Shown in pieces: positions 54,205-63,372 of a stretch of DNA of 64,000 nt. The stretch is taken from contig NZ_JAGHZZ010000012.1 in assembly GCF_017745095.1 (NCBI RefSeq), positions 55,283-119,282 on the forward strand, in the 5' to 3' direction. This stretch comes from Sporocytophaga sp. (lineage in GTDB: Bacteria; Bacteroidota; Bacteroidia; Cytophagales; Cytophagaceae). The notes beneath the pieces were generated by a model. That model was given only the letters and a program-made list of their open reading frames with translations, did no database searches and was not told where the DNA came from. Positions within the stretch are counted from its first letter, which is position 1. Every line of letters begins with the position of its first letter. A program made the position numbers and the translations under genes.

Positions 54205-55439
54205 TTTATCAGTCGTTTTTTCTTTTCAGAAGATAGTAGGCCTGATCCAATAAAGTGAGGTGATAGCTTTGTGGCATCTATGGTGGTATTCAATAGATAA
54301 TTTTCGTATAATGAAGAAGGTGTTTTTAACCTGAATTTGTTACAGAATACGCTTCCATAGACTTTACCCTGAATATCTGCAAATCCATCCGAGTATACTT
54401 GACCATGCATAAAAGCACCTTTCTCTATTGATACAAGTGTTTGCTTCAAATCAAATACAGACTGACTGGAAAAAATGATTCCATTGATCTTACTCCCTTT
54501 GGAGACTTTGATAAATGGCTGCATAACTTTAAAATCCTTTTTGAATACCCCTATTACAGATGGATAATTCAATTCAACATTTTCGCCCAACACAACTGAA
54601 TCCACAGCAAAAATCTGAAGTTTCCCTTTAAAGCCAGATTCTATTTCAACTGCTCTTGCTGCTATTATAACATCTTCAAGATTCGCATCTCTGTCAATCT
54701 TGAGAATAGTATCACTTGTAATTAGAATATTACCATAAAGATTTTTGATACTAAGATGAGTCTTTTGCCTTAGCAAGATTGTCTTTTCAGTAAAAGATCG
54801 CCTGACCGTGTCAACATCAAGCTCTGCTAGCTGTTCAAAACCTTCAAGGGTTATTTTATTTTCCAGAAGTGCTAATAGTTTTTCTTTAATATCCTTTTTC
54901 AATTCGGGTAAACTACTCATACTCTTTTTTATCTCTCCCTGAATAAGCTTATCTCCCATAAATGACTGGCCTTCTATATAATCTCTCCTCACTCCTGATT
55001 CTGGCAGATAACATGTTCCCTTGATGACTGCATTACCGCAAAGAGAAAGCGGCCTGTTTAAATCGGCCATATATATTGCAGACTTTGTTTCAGCATCTGG
55101 CTTATAACCATACTCAAGTACCTTGATCACTTGCTGATTTCCTGAGAAAGCTTTTACTACTGCCAGGTCAAAGATTCCCCAGTTCATTCTTTTAAGAGCA
55201 ACTGAATCACTTTCTTTACCATATAGATCTAAAACTTTTTCTTCATTTAAAGCCAGATCCCCTTCTTCTGCCAGAAGATAATTAATACCAGACTGAGCGT
55301 TTGATAAAAGCTTTTTATACAAACGGGTCTGATAATGAACAGTTGAATAATGATAGGATACTAAAATGAGAGAACTGCTGATAAGGGCTACCAGCAGTGA
55401 AATTACAAGGACTATAAATAATGCATTTGCCCTAACCAT
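54192..55439 (-). CDS. PilX/GspK-position protein with bactofilin-like body
   Basis: A 415-residue protein. The N-terminal helix MVRANALFIVLVISLLVALISS resembles PilX or GspK leaders but lacks the canonical pilin cleavage site, with no Glu at +5. After an Asp/Glu-rich region, residues about 130-400 are repetitive strands (SIKNLYGNILITSDTILKID, VEIESGFKGKLQIFAVDSVVLG, LVSIEKGAFMHGQVYSDG, IQGKVYGSVFCNKF) that look like a right-handed beta-helix or bactofilin-like body. It may cap the pseudopilus or bind surface. No close family is recalled. Confidence 0.6.
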   Translation of the reverse strand: MVRANALFIVLVISLLVALISSSLILVSYHYSTVHYQTRLYKKLLSNAQSGINYLLAEEGDLALNEEKVLDLYGKESDSVALKRMNWGIFDLAVVKAFSGNQQVIKVLEYGYKPDAETKSAIYMADLNRPLSLCGNAVIKGTCYLPESGVRRDYIEGQSFMGDKLIQGEIKKSMSSLPELKKDIKEKLLALLENKITLEGFEQLAELDVDTVRRSFTEKTILLRQKTHLSIKNLYGNILITSDTILKIDRDANLEDVIIAARAVEIESGFKGKLQIFAVDSVVLGENVELNYPSVIGVFKKDFKVMQPFIKVSKGSKINGIIFSSQSVFDLKQTLVSIEKGAFMHGQVYSDGFADIQGKVYGSVFCNKFRLKTPSSLYENYLLNTTIDATKLSPHFIGSGLLSSEKKKRLIKWLN

Positions 55440-55440
55440 C

Positions 55441-56265
55441 TTAGGTTTGTTTATTTTCTGGGCCAGCAGGCACTATTTTCTTCATCTTCCGGATCTTTAC
55501 CTTCTCCTCTTTCTTCTTTTCTTTTTTCTTTGAGGAGTTCTCAGAAGTTTCACTTTCGCGAGCCTTCTTAGTTTTTTCTTTTTTCCCCTTTTGGGAATCA
55601 GGGTTTTCTACACCTGGAAGAGGAAGCGGTTTTTCCTTCTGATTTTCACTTGCTGCAGGTGATCCTGGTACAGTGGTTTGTTTCTTTTTATACTTATGCC
55701 AAAGTTTTAATCTGAAACCTTTTCTTTCTTTTTCCTTTTTAACTTTTAATTCACCTCTTTTATACTTCTCAATTTCAACTTCACCTGATTCCTTATAGAT
55801 GTATCTCTTTCCATTAAATAAATTGTCTTTATAAGTCCCTTTCTGAGTCAACTTTCCCTTCTCATCAAAAACAAGAAATTCACCATGAAGCTTTCCTTTC
55901 TTCCAATGATAAATCTCCTTTAACTCTCCATTCAAATGCCAGCTCTTCCAGACTCCTGTCTTACGACCATATTCAAACATGCCCTTTTCACGAAGGTTTT
56001 TATTCATATAAAAATCGCTGAATAGTCCATGCAAAAGCTTGCCTTCAAAGCCTCCTCGCGTTCTTTTAATATCGTTGGCACTATACCAGTAATAGAAATA
56101 CTCATCGCTTACTCTGATCAGGGGTTTTCCTTCTGTTACTTCTGCATAAACCACATGATCCAGAAAATTCACAATTACTCGGTTTGGTATATGCAGATTA
56201 AACTTCTTTTGGCCCGCAACAAAAAGAGGGCTAATCAAAAAGACTATAAAAATCAGCTTCTTCAT
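55441..56265 (-). CDS. MORN-repeat-like exported protein in the secretion operon
   Basis: A 274-residue protein with a signal peptide (cleavage near VAGQ). MORN/YwqK-like repeats follow (GVWKSWHLNGELKEIYHWKKGKLHGEF, GKLTQKGTYKDNLFNGKRY). A long disordered basic tail of about 110 residues is Lys/Glu/Pro-rich. It is 1 bp from the GspK-position gene. A periplasmic structural or adaptor role in this secretion machine is inferred from position; MORN motifs bind membranes in other proteins. Confidence 0.6.
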   Translation of the reverse strand: MKKLIFIVFLISPLFVAGQKKFNLHIPNRVIVNFLDHVVYAEVTEGKPLIRVSDEYFYYWYSANDIKRTRGGFEGKLLHGLFSDFYMNKNLREKGMFEYGRKTGVWKSWHLNGELKEIYHWKKGKLHGEFLVFDEKGKLTQKGTYKDNLFNGKRYIYKESGEVEIEKYKRGELKVKKEKERKGFRLKLWHKYKKKQTTVPGSPAASENQKEKPLPLPGVENPDSQKGKKEKTKKARESETSENSSKKKEKKKEEKVKIRKMKKIVPAGPENKQT

Positions 56266-56271
56266 TAAAAA

Positions 56272-56775
56272 TCAATTTCTCTTTATAAATTTTTCTTTAC
56301 CACTATATAATACCTTCACTGAATCTTTCAGATTCTTAATCAACTTCACATCATCTCTGACATTTCCCTCTTCCATAAGGTATTCATTTCCTCTGATCAA
56401 CATCAGAGATACATTTTTATTGCTACCAGGATTTTTAATCAATCCGATATAGGAGATAACACTCCAGTCTATCATCACTTCAGGTTCCTTTGGTTTGGGA
56501 GTTGTCTTTGGTTTATTTCTGAAAGTATTCACAGAGCCTGTAAATACCACAGGTCTCACAGAGGCTTGAATGTTTCCAAGAAATGGATCCCTGTATTTAG
56601 CTATTAACTCAAAGGTATCTTTCACCTCATAATTACGTTCTTTACGAACTACTGATCTTGAAACCTCAGCAACTCCAGAATCGGAAAACAATGACTTGTA
56701 TATCCGCATAAATATAAGTCCCCATACCAGAACAACTCCTCCAAGGAGGATATATGTCATCTTTTTACCTTTCAT
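56272..56775 (-). CDS. PilP/GspC-like inner-membrane protein
   Basis: A 167-residue bitopic protein: one N-terminal membrane helix (residues 7-24), a Pro/Lys linker and a small C-terminal domain. The YRDPFLG motif and the following YIGLI...VSLMLIRGNEYLMEEG strands match the homology region of GspC/PilP, which contacts the secretin. It overlaps the preceding lipoprotein gene by 1 bp (TAATG). Confidence 0.65.
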   Translation of the reverse strand: MKGKKMTYILLGGVVLVWGLIFMRIYKSLFSDSGVAEVSRSVVRKERNYEVKDTFELIAKYRDPFLGNIQASVRPVVFTGSVNTFRNKPKTTPKPKEPEVMIDWSVISYIGLIKNPGSNKNVSLMLIRGNEYLMEEGNVRDDVKLIKNLKDSVKVLYSGKEKFIKRN

Positions 56776-57698
56776 TATTTGATTTTAAATGTCCAGGTAT
56801 CGCTAGCTGGTCCTTTTGTATTAGCTGAGTTAACAGCATATACACTCCATTGAACATTCTGGCCTGAAGCTCCTGAATAGCTATAACTATTGGTGGTGGT
56901 TGAGGACACAACACTTGCATTAGAACCTACTTTTATTGTGACATAATATGTATAACCACTGCCAAGGCTAGCCCATTGCAATGTGCCAGACGTTTCCTTG
57001 TCTACAGCATTGTTTGAAGGAACTGATAATACAATTTTAGGGGGGGTAGTATTGTCCCAAAAAATATTATAAACTGTCGACCAATCTGTTGTATCTTTTC
57101 CATTTAAGGCTCTTACTTTCCAATAATATGTTTTATTAGTAACAGGAAGAGTCATAGGATAGCTTACAGCTTGGGTAAACTCATTTTTTACCAGACTATT
57201 AAATCTTCCGTTAGTATCAATTTGGATTTGATATGTTTTTGCACCTAAAAGTTTATTCCAGGTGAAGATTATTGAACTTGAGTTTTGGGAAGTACCATTT
57301 GCAGGAGAAGTTAGATTTACTATTTGTAAAGCCAGTTCGGTAGTATCAATCTTAAATTTATTGCCGAAATATTTTGTCTTATAAGCGCCATTCATAGCTC
57401 TTACTTTCCATTCAAAATTACCTGGACCCAAATAATAAGGAAATCTATTTGTCTTAACAATTGTATCCAGAATCATCTTCTGTGGAGCAGAAAAATCTGG
57501 AGATACAACCTGTAAATGATAGCTTGTGGCAAAATCAATCTGACTCCACCAGAAGGTCTGAGTATAATTTAATGAGTCCTTACCACTGGGTGTATAAATC
57601 GTTATTTCTTTATCTTCAATATCTTTTTCGAAGATCTCCGTACAAGCCGCAAGTGACATTATACACAGGGCTATTGCTAAAAATTTAAACCTTCTCAT
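56775..57698 (-). CDS. FN3-like lipoprotein in the secretion operon
   Basis: A 307-residue lipoprotein (LAAC, Cys near residue 19). About three fibronectin type III-like beta-sandwiches follow, each with a W...A..Y..Q(V/I) strand and an YYWKVRALNG-like end. It is inserted between the PilO- and PilP-like genes and overlaps the former by 14 bp, so it belongs to the machine. It could serve as pilotin-like partner or surface-binding part; neither is shown. Confidence 0.65.
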   Translation of the reverse strand: MRRFKFLAIALCIMSLAACTEIFEKDIEDKEITIYTPSGKDSLNYTQTFWWSQIDFATSYHLQVVSPDFSAPQKMILDTIVKTNRFPYYLGPGNFEWKVRAMNGAYKTKYFGNKFKIDTTELALQIVNLTSPANGTSQNSSSIIFTWNKLLGAKTYQIQIDTNGRFNSLVKNEFTQAVSYPMTLPVTNKTYYWKVRALNGKDTTDWSTVYNIFWDNTTPPKIVLSVPSNNAVDKETSGTLQWASLGSGYTYYVTIKVGSNASVVSSTTTNSYSYSGASGQNVQWSVYAVNSANTKGPASDTWTFKIK

Positions 57699-58251
57699 CT
57701 TCTTTTTTTAATTTATCCGTTTTTATTCTGAGTGTCTGAAGATATATCGTTAGTACCAAAACCTTCTTCTTTCTTTTGTTATCAAATACTGCATCAAAAC
57801 TGCTGGACGAAACCCTTCCTACAGCTTCTTTTTGTTCTAATAAATGTACAAGCTTCAACAAATTCACAAAGTTACCTTCAATCTTCAGTTCTGTAGTTCC
57901 CACAACAAATTCCTTTTCTTCATAGTATTCTTCATTGGGAAATTCTTTCAGCAACAAGCTATTCTTCTGACAGAAATTGGAAACTACTTCAAGCAAATGT
58001 TCCTGATCTTTTAGTGAATCTGCAAAATATGAAGATAGCTTTTCCTTCAATGCATTCGACTTCACTTCCATCAATCGTCTTTTCTCTGGAGCTTCTTGTG
58101 CTATGATTAGCTTCTTTTTAAGATTACTGTTTGTAAAATACAGATTGACTGTTTTACTGAATGCCAGTAAATACGCAAATAGCAGAAACACTAGCCCCCC
58201 GACTATCAGGTATTTATTCTTTGTTCTATATGACAGACTATTCCAGTTCAC
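57685..58251 (-). CDS. PilO/GspM-like inner-membrane protein
   Basis: A 188-residue protein with one N-terminal membrane helix (residues 15-31), a coiled coil, and a ferredoxin-like domain ending in LTIYLQTLRIKTDK, as in PilO and GspM. KIEGNFVNLLKLVHLLEQKEAVGRV is the typical PilO-like core. It overlaps the PilM/N-like gene by 14 bp. Confidence 0.72.
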   Translation of the reverse strand: MNWNSLSYRTKNKYLIVGGLVFLLFAYLLAFSKTVNLYFTNSNLKKKLIIAQEAPEKRRLMEVKSNALKEKLSSYFADSLKDQEHLLEVVSNFCQKNSLLLKEFPNEEYYEEKEFVVGTTELKIEGNFVNLLKLVHLLEQKEAVGRVSSSSFDAVFDNKRKKKVLVLTIYLQTLRIKTDKLKKEDEKV

Positions 58252-59467
58252 CTTTAATCTCGATTTGAACTATAAAATTTCCAGATCCTGTCTTGGGATC
58301 AAAAGTATAATCTTCTACATGTACATCCTGAACCCAATCCTGTTCTTTTACTATCTTGATCCAGGAGTTCAATTCAGTTGGTTTGGCACAAAAGCCATCT
58401 ACTCTTAACCTTCCATTATCAAATATATCTTTCCGCTGACTTCTGCTCTCTTTTTCATTGAATGGATTTTTAGCCATTTTAGTCAATGTAATTGAAGCTG
58501 GTAATAAGGCTGCTATCTGATCTGAATAATATGAAGCCTTTGCAGGTGCCAGCCATCCAGCCTGATTTAGAAAAACCTCTTTTTGGTGAAGGTCCTTTTC
58601 CTCTCCTTCTAAATTTGCCGAAATATCATTAAGTCTCCCCAGCTTTAAGGTTAACAATTGATTTTCCTGATTATAACTGGTCAGCAGATAAGTATTAATC
58701 AACAAGGCTGTAAGAAAAACGGCCAACAAGGAAAACCCTATAAGCTTAAATCTTTTTTTCTGCTCAAACTCTCCTTTTTGCCAATCAACCTCTTCTACAT
58801 CTACGCACACTCTTTCGCTTTCAATTATACCTAAAAAAGCAGATGAATAGGCAATAAGCAGATTACCAGGAATAGATTCATTACCGGCCTTCACATGCGC
58901 ATTATCATTGTTCTCCCTGATTTTATAATTATCTACTAATCCTTTTATAAAATACAGTTCATGGATTCCAAATGACAATTCAGTAAGCTCAACAGACAAT
59001 AACTGATAAAGGTCTGCAACTGAAAATGGGCCTAGCGTAAGGCTGGTAACAAAGTATCCAGTTTCTTTAAATCTGATCAGTAATTGATCAATAATTTCCT
59101 TTCTTGTTAAAGAAATGTAAACCTGATTATTGAATGCTTTTGCCTTTTGAAGATAATAATCTGTAAACTTTGAATTTGGAAAGATCTGACTAAATGCATG
59201 CGCGTCGTCTGTATATTCGTCTTTGATCTTTTTATGCAAGATCCCTCTTCCTGTGACACTCAATATCAAAGGCATATTTTCAAGAGATAGATTCTTCAGA
59301 CTCTCGAAATCAACAATACCCTCTTCTTTATGCTCAATCTGGACAAGGTTTTCTTTAACAGAAAGAATTACGCAATTAAAAGTGGTTTTCCCTTCTGCGG
59401 AGAAAACAACTTCTATTCCTGCAACCTTCTTTTGTCCGAATACCTTTTGTCTCAGTTTCTCAATCAT
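58238..59467 (-). CDS. PilM/PilN or GspL-like protein
   Basis: A 409-residue protein. The N-terminal cytoplasmic part (residues 1-235) resembles a degenerate actin-like PilM/GspL domain. Then a membrane helix (about 238-260), a coiled coil and a periplasmic ferredoxin-like domain follow (LPASITLTKM, RLRVDGFCAKPTELNSWIKIVKEQDWV), as in PilN. So PilM and PilN functions are fused, as in GspL. It is 3 bp from the secretin gene. Confidence 0.7.
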   Translation of the reverse strand: MIEKLRQKVFGQKKVAGIEVVFSAEGKTTFNCVILSVKENLVQIEHKEEGIVDFESLKNLSLENMPLILSVTGRGILHKKIKDEYTDDAHAFSQIFPNSKFTDYYLQKAKAFNNQVYISLTRKEIIDQLLIRFKETGYFVTSLTLGPFSVADLYQLLSVELTELSFGIHELYFIKGLVDNYKIRENNDNAHVKAGNESIPGNLLIAYSSAFLGIIESERVCVDVEEVDWQKGEFEQKKRFKLIGFSLLAVFLTALLINTYLLTSYNQENQLLTLKLGRLNDISANLEGEEKDLHQKEVFLNQAGWLAPAKASYYSDQIAALLPASITLTKMAKNPFNEKESRSQRKDIFDNGRLRVDGFCAKPTELNSWIKIVKEQDWVQDVHVEDYTFDPKTGSGNFIVQIEIKGELE

Positions 59468-59470
59468 AGA

Positions 59471-61423
59471 TTAATAGATAATAGTTGGTTTGATAAATAC
59501 AACTGAGACTGTTTTATTCTTTGATTTTGTCCTGCTACTGAATAACCATTTAATAACCGGAATCCTTGATAGTAAAGGCACTCCAGAACCTCCTTCAGTA
59601 CTTTCCGTTCTTTCAAGTCCTCCTAATACTACCATTTCTTCATTTCTGACACGCACAATCGATTTAAACTGACTGGTAGAAGATGGTGGCGGACCACTTA
59701 CCGGAGAGTCCGTAAAGTCTGTAATGCTCACATCAATATTCAAGGTTACCTGGTCGTCACCTGAAACTATCGGCTTGATATTGACAGAAAGATTTGCCTG
59801 AACTGCATTGTATTGTTCCGTTACAACTGTCTGCGGTGTCAAACTACCAACCACATTTTGCGTTTTCAAAGCATAATATCTTGTACTACCTATGCTCAGA
59901 TTTGCATCGTGACCATTAAGTGTGGAAAGCTTAGGAGTCGATCTTACATTTACATTATTATTCGTCTCAAGTGCACTGAGGCCGACATAAAACTGAGGAG
60001 TAACTCTTCCTATATTAAACACATTGTTAGTTCCAAGCCATCCTAGAAAATCATTTATAGATTTTGACCCGAATTTAAAATCTAAACCAGGAAATATGCT
60101 TCCGCCTGTTTTAACAGAGTCTGCAACTCCAGCGCTGATACCGGTCTTTAATGTCCTTCCTTTTCTCACATCCATGAGGATAACCTCGATCATAACCATT
60201 GGAACAACTCTATCCAACTGACGAACGAATGCCTCTATTTCCATTATCTGAGGCAGACTTCCTGAAAGAAGTATACTGTTGAGTTCTTTGAATTCTTTGA
60301 TCTCTACTCCCTTTTTCAACTCAGCAGGTATAATATCCTGCACGGCATCAAGAGATCTGTATTGAAACTGGACAACCTTATTAGCTCTCAACCCCTCTAG
60401 CTTTCGCTCTCCTATCATATAGATCTTGTTATCTATCTTATAGGTATAATCTGTTCCCTGAAGAAGCCGTCCGAGGAAGTCGTCGAATTTTACATTATTT
60501 ACTCTGGTTGTGGTATTTCCTTTAATATCAGAAAACAAAAAGTAGTTATTTCCTATTTCCTCTGAAACTGCTTTGATAACATCTGTTATTGGAGCATTAA
60601 CAGCATCAAGATTAATTGTCTTTCTTCCAAGAGAATCTTCATTTACTTCTACAAAGAGGCTTGAATTATTGCCACTTCCCTGAGTACCTGTATTGGTCTT
60701 ATTATTCTGTGGTCTTTGATAGGTGTTCTTTTTCTTATTTTTCGGATCATTAGTAACTAAAAGATCTTCACCTTCTTCAATGGATTTGATCACATAAAAA
60801 TCATCATCTGTCTTTACTACCTTCAAACTATTGGCATAAGCCATTTTCTGAATAGCATTTTCGAATGGCATGTCTTCGATATAAACATTAATGATCTTCC
60901 CATTAAGTCCTGAAGATAGAATGACATTTTTTTTGGTTGATTGAGTAATTTTCTTAACGACCTTTTCCAGTGTATCATTTTTAAGATCAAGACTGAGAAG
61001 GTTGTTATAGGTATTATACTTCACCAGAATCTCTTTGGGAGGAGCAGCTGCCTGAATCACAGGAGGTGGATTATACTTTTTGAAAGACATAATAGAGCCT
61101 ACAAACTGAATATCCAGCTCATATTCCTTTGCTATAAACAGCAGTATATTATATACTTTTTCGTTGGTGAAATTATTATAGATCCTGATATTCAATACAG
61201 GATCCACACTTATATTAAGGTTATGCGATTCTGCTATCCCTCTAAGGAATTCCTGAATAGAAGCTCCGGATACAGAGAAGTCTACTGTTTCACTCAGGCC
61301 CGGACTAACAGATGAAAGATCACGCAGTCTTTGCTCCAGCTCATCATACCTGCTTTGCTGTGCCCATACGCTTCCTGAAAATAGTAACAAAAAGCAGCAA
61401 ACGTATAATATCTTGTTTTTCAC
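59471..61423 (-). CDS. gspD: secretin, GspD/PilQ family
   Basis: A 650-residue outer-membrane secretin with a signal peptide (cleavage near SVWAQ), N0/STN-like and N1-like domains (FSVSGASIQEFLRGIAESH, LDLKNDTLEKVVKKITQ), and a C-terminal secretin domain ending VPLLSRIPVIKWLFSS...VSVVFIKPTI. VEVILMDVRKGRTLKTGISAG is typical of GspD. It forms the outer-membrane pore. No separate GspS pilotin is found. Confidence 0.93.
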   Translation of the reverse strand: MKNKILYVCCFLLLFSGSVWAQQSRYDELEQRLRDLSSVSPGLSETVDFSVSGASIQEFLRGIAESHNLNISVDPVLNIRIYNNFTNEKVYNILLFIAKEYELDIQFVGSIMSFKKYNPPPVIQAAAPPKEILVKYNTYNNLLSLDLKNDTLEKVVKKITQSTKKNVILSSGLNGKIINVYIEDMPFENAIQKMAYANSLKVVKTDDDFYVIKSIEEGEDLLVTNDPKNKKKNTYQRPQNNKTNTGTQGSGNNSSLFVEVNEDSLGRKTINLDAVNAPITDVIKAVSEEIGNNYFLFSDIKGNTTTRVNNVKFDDFLGRLLQGTDYTYKIDNKIYMIGERKLEGLRANKVVQFQYRSLDAVQDIIPAELKKGVEIKEFKELNSILLSGSLPQIMEIEAFVRQLDRVVPMVMIEVILMDVRKGRTLKTGISAGVADSVKTGGSIFPGLDFKFGSKSINDFLGWLGTNNVFNIGRVTPQFYVGLSALETNNNVNVRSTPKLSTLNGHDANLSIGSTRYYALKTQNVVGSLTPQTVVTEQYNAVQANLSVNIKPIVSGDDQVTLNIDVSITDFTDSPVSGPPPSSTSQFKSIVRVRNEEMVVLGGLERTESTEGGSGVPLLSRIPVIKWLFSSRTKSKNKTVSVVFIKPTIIY

Positions 61424-61425
61424 TT

Positions 61426-62859
61426 TTAAAAATTGACTAATAATGGATAAATTTCTTCTAATGATGTAACACCCTCTTCAAAAAGCTCAAAAGCGTTTTC
61501 GGATAATGTCTTTATTTTTCTTTCTTTTAATTCTGCCGAAATATCAAAAATTCCCCCTTTAATTTTTTCGGCCAACTCATAATCTATAGGAATCACTTCA
61601 TATACAGCTTTACGCCCCCTGAAGCCCGTATAGAAACAATTATCACACCCCTTTGGCACAAAGTGTCTCCTAACACTCCTATATGCTTTGAAATGTCTTG
61701 GATACAAATCAGAATCAAATGCTACTTCTTGCTTGCAATTGCATAGTGTTCGTACAAGCCTTTGAGCAACTGTAGTATTCAGTGTATTCGCAACCAGGAA
61801 CGAAGGTATCCCCATATCTATTAGACGGGAGACCGTTCCCCATGCAGAATTGGTGTGTATCGTAGACAACACCAGGTGACCTGTAAGGGAAGCCCTAATC
61901 GCCATAGAAGCAGTATCCGGATCCCTAATCTCTCCTACCATGATCACATCCGGGTCTTGTCTCAGAAAGGTTCTTAAAGCACTTCCGAAGTTCAATCCTA
62001 TACTTTCTTTAAGCTGAACCTGATTAATCCCCTCTAAAGTGTATTCTATAGGATCTTCAATAGTTACGATGTTTCTTGTTTCCTTATTCAATAGCTTCAG
62101 AGTCGCATACAATGTAGTAGTCTTTCCACTACCTGTAGGTCCACTTATCAGCAGCATTCCATGAGGTCTCTTTGCTCCTTCAAGGTAGTTCTTCAGATCG
62201 TATTCAGAAAAGCCAAGGCGGGCTATGTCAATATTTGTAGCATCATTGCTGAGAAGCCTTAGTACGACCTTCTCTCCATGCAATGTTGGTAATACAGAAA
62301 CCCTGATATCGAATTTATTCCCTTTATGATTAAAGAAGATACGTCCATCCTGAGGCAACCTCTTTTCCGCAATATCAAGATTAGACATGATCTTAATTTT
62401 ATTGATCATGGAAGGATAATCATTCTTTTCCAGAATGTATCTTTCTACCAACATACCATCGATACGAATACGGACACGGCAGCGCTCATCATATATCTCT
62501 ATGTGAATATCACTGCTTTTAAGATTCTTTGCTTCTGCAATAAGATTGGATAGAAAATCCTCTGAAGTGCCTGTATAAGCCTGACTTTTCTTGCGGGTAT
62601 CACCGGTTTCCCTCAGATAATATTTGCTCAATGACTTCTGAATAAGGTCCGAAGAGATCTTTTCCAGCAGGATGGTTTTGCCTAACAATACCTCCAGTTC
62701 TTCTGCAACCATTGGATCATAGGCCTCCTCATCTATAAAAAAGCTGACCTTCTGCCCCTCTTCTTTCATGGGAAGAATGCGGTAATGCCACGCCTGATCA
62801 GGGGTGAGTATCTGCAATTGATCTGCTCTTAAAGATGATATAAGTTCATTATGGCTCAT
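61426..62859 (-). CDS. gspE: GspE/PilB secretion ATPase
   Basis: A 477-residue ATPase with Walker A GPTGSGKT (residues 240-247), the Asp box (TIEDPIEYTLEG), Walker B VIMVGE (305-310) and a His box (SLTGHLVLSTIHTNS). A zinc-type Cys set (C373/C375, C405/C408) is as in GspE. It drives pseudopilus assembly. It lies 2 bp upstream of the secretin gene. No PilT-like retraction ATPase is in the operon. Confidence 0.96.
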   Translation of the reverse strand: MSHNELISSLRADQLQILTPDQAWHYRILPMKEEGQKVSFFIDEEAYDPMVAEELEVLLGKTILLEKISSDLIQKSLSKYYLRETGDTRKKSQAYTGTSEDFLSNLIAEAKNLKSSDIHIEIYDERCRVRIRIDGMLVERYILEKNDYPSMINKIKIMSNLDIAEKRLPQDGRIFFNHKGNKFDIRVSVLPTLHGEKVVLRLLSNDATNIDIARLGFSEYDLKNYLEGAKRPHGMLLISGPTGSGKTTTLYATLKLLNKETRNIVTIEDPIEYTLEGINQVQLKESIGLNFGSALRTFLRQDPDVIMVGEIRDPDTASMAIRASLTGHLVLSTIHTNSAWGTVSRLIDMGIPSFLVANTLNTTVAQRLVRTLCNCKQEVAFDSDLYPRHFKAYRSVRRHFVPKGCDNCFYTGFRGRKAVYEVIPIDYELAEKIKGGIFDISAELKERKIKTLSENAFELFEEGVTSLEEIYPLLVNF

Positions 62860-63368
62860 ATGAACAAATAATTCAAAATATATTGATCGTCAAACTTTAT
62901 CACGTAGATATCTGTAAGCAATAACCCGCTTAATAAAAGTGCCTGCAGTCCTGCCAGTGGAATCGTTTTCTGATAGTTTTTTATAACCTTCACCAACATT
63001 GCCACAACAACTATCAGGAAAAGACTTATAAGATAAAACATCACATAAAGCACTGGGGTAAATAGTGGGGTGATTACAAATAAAAACAATACATCACCTA
63101 TACCCAGATATTCCTTTGTAATATTTACCCATTCACGATTTTTCAGTGAAAAGTATAATGACACCATTACCAATTGCACCAAAAGGAATAGTGAATTAAT
63201 ACCTATATTTTCAACTAAACTTTCTACACCGGCTGACTTTATTCTATAAAGAAAAACCAAGACAAATAGCAACGGAAAAAAATACCAGCTAACAGCTCTT
63301 TCCCTAAGGTCCTGCCAAAAAATAAGTACCAGCACTACCAATATAGCGAAAATCAGCAGGAAGTCCAT
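62856..63368 (-). CDS. prepilin peptidase, A24 type, peptidase domain only
   Basis: A 170-residue polytopic aspartic protease with the two catalytic aspartates in QDLRER (D20) and the YLGIGDVLFLF motif (GxGD). It lacks the N-terminal N-methyltransferase domain with its CxxC pairs found in GspO/PilD (about 280 residues). It probably cleaves the pseudopilins of this operon. It overlaps the GspE gene by 4 bp. Confidence 0.82.
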   Translation of the reverse strand: MDFLLIFAILVVLVLIFWQDLRERAVSWYFFPLLFVLVFLYRIKSAGVESLVENIGINSLFLLVQLVMVSLYFSLKNREWVNITKEYLGIGDVLFLFVITPLFTPVLYVMFYLISLFLIVVVAMLVKVIKNYQKTIPLAGLQALLLSGLLLTDIYVIKFDDQYILNYLFI

Positions 63369-63372
63369 AAAA

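Noticed and set aside
55441-56265. YwqK-type antitoxin
   Set aside because: MORN/YwqK-like repeats are often auto-named antitoxin, but this protein has a signal peptide and lies in a secretion operon without a toxin partner.
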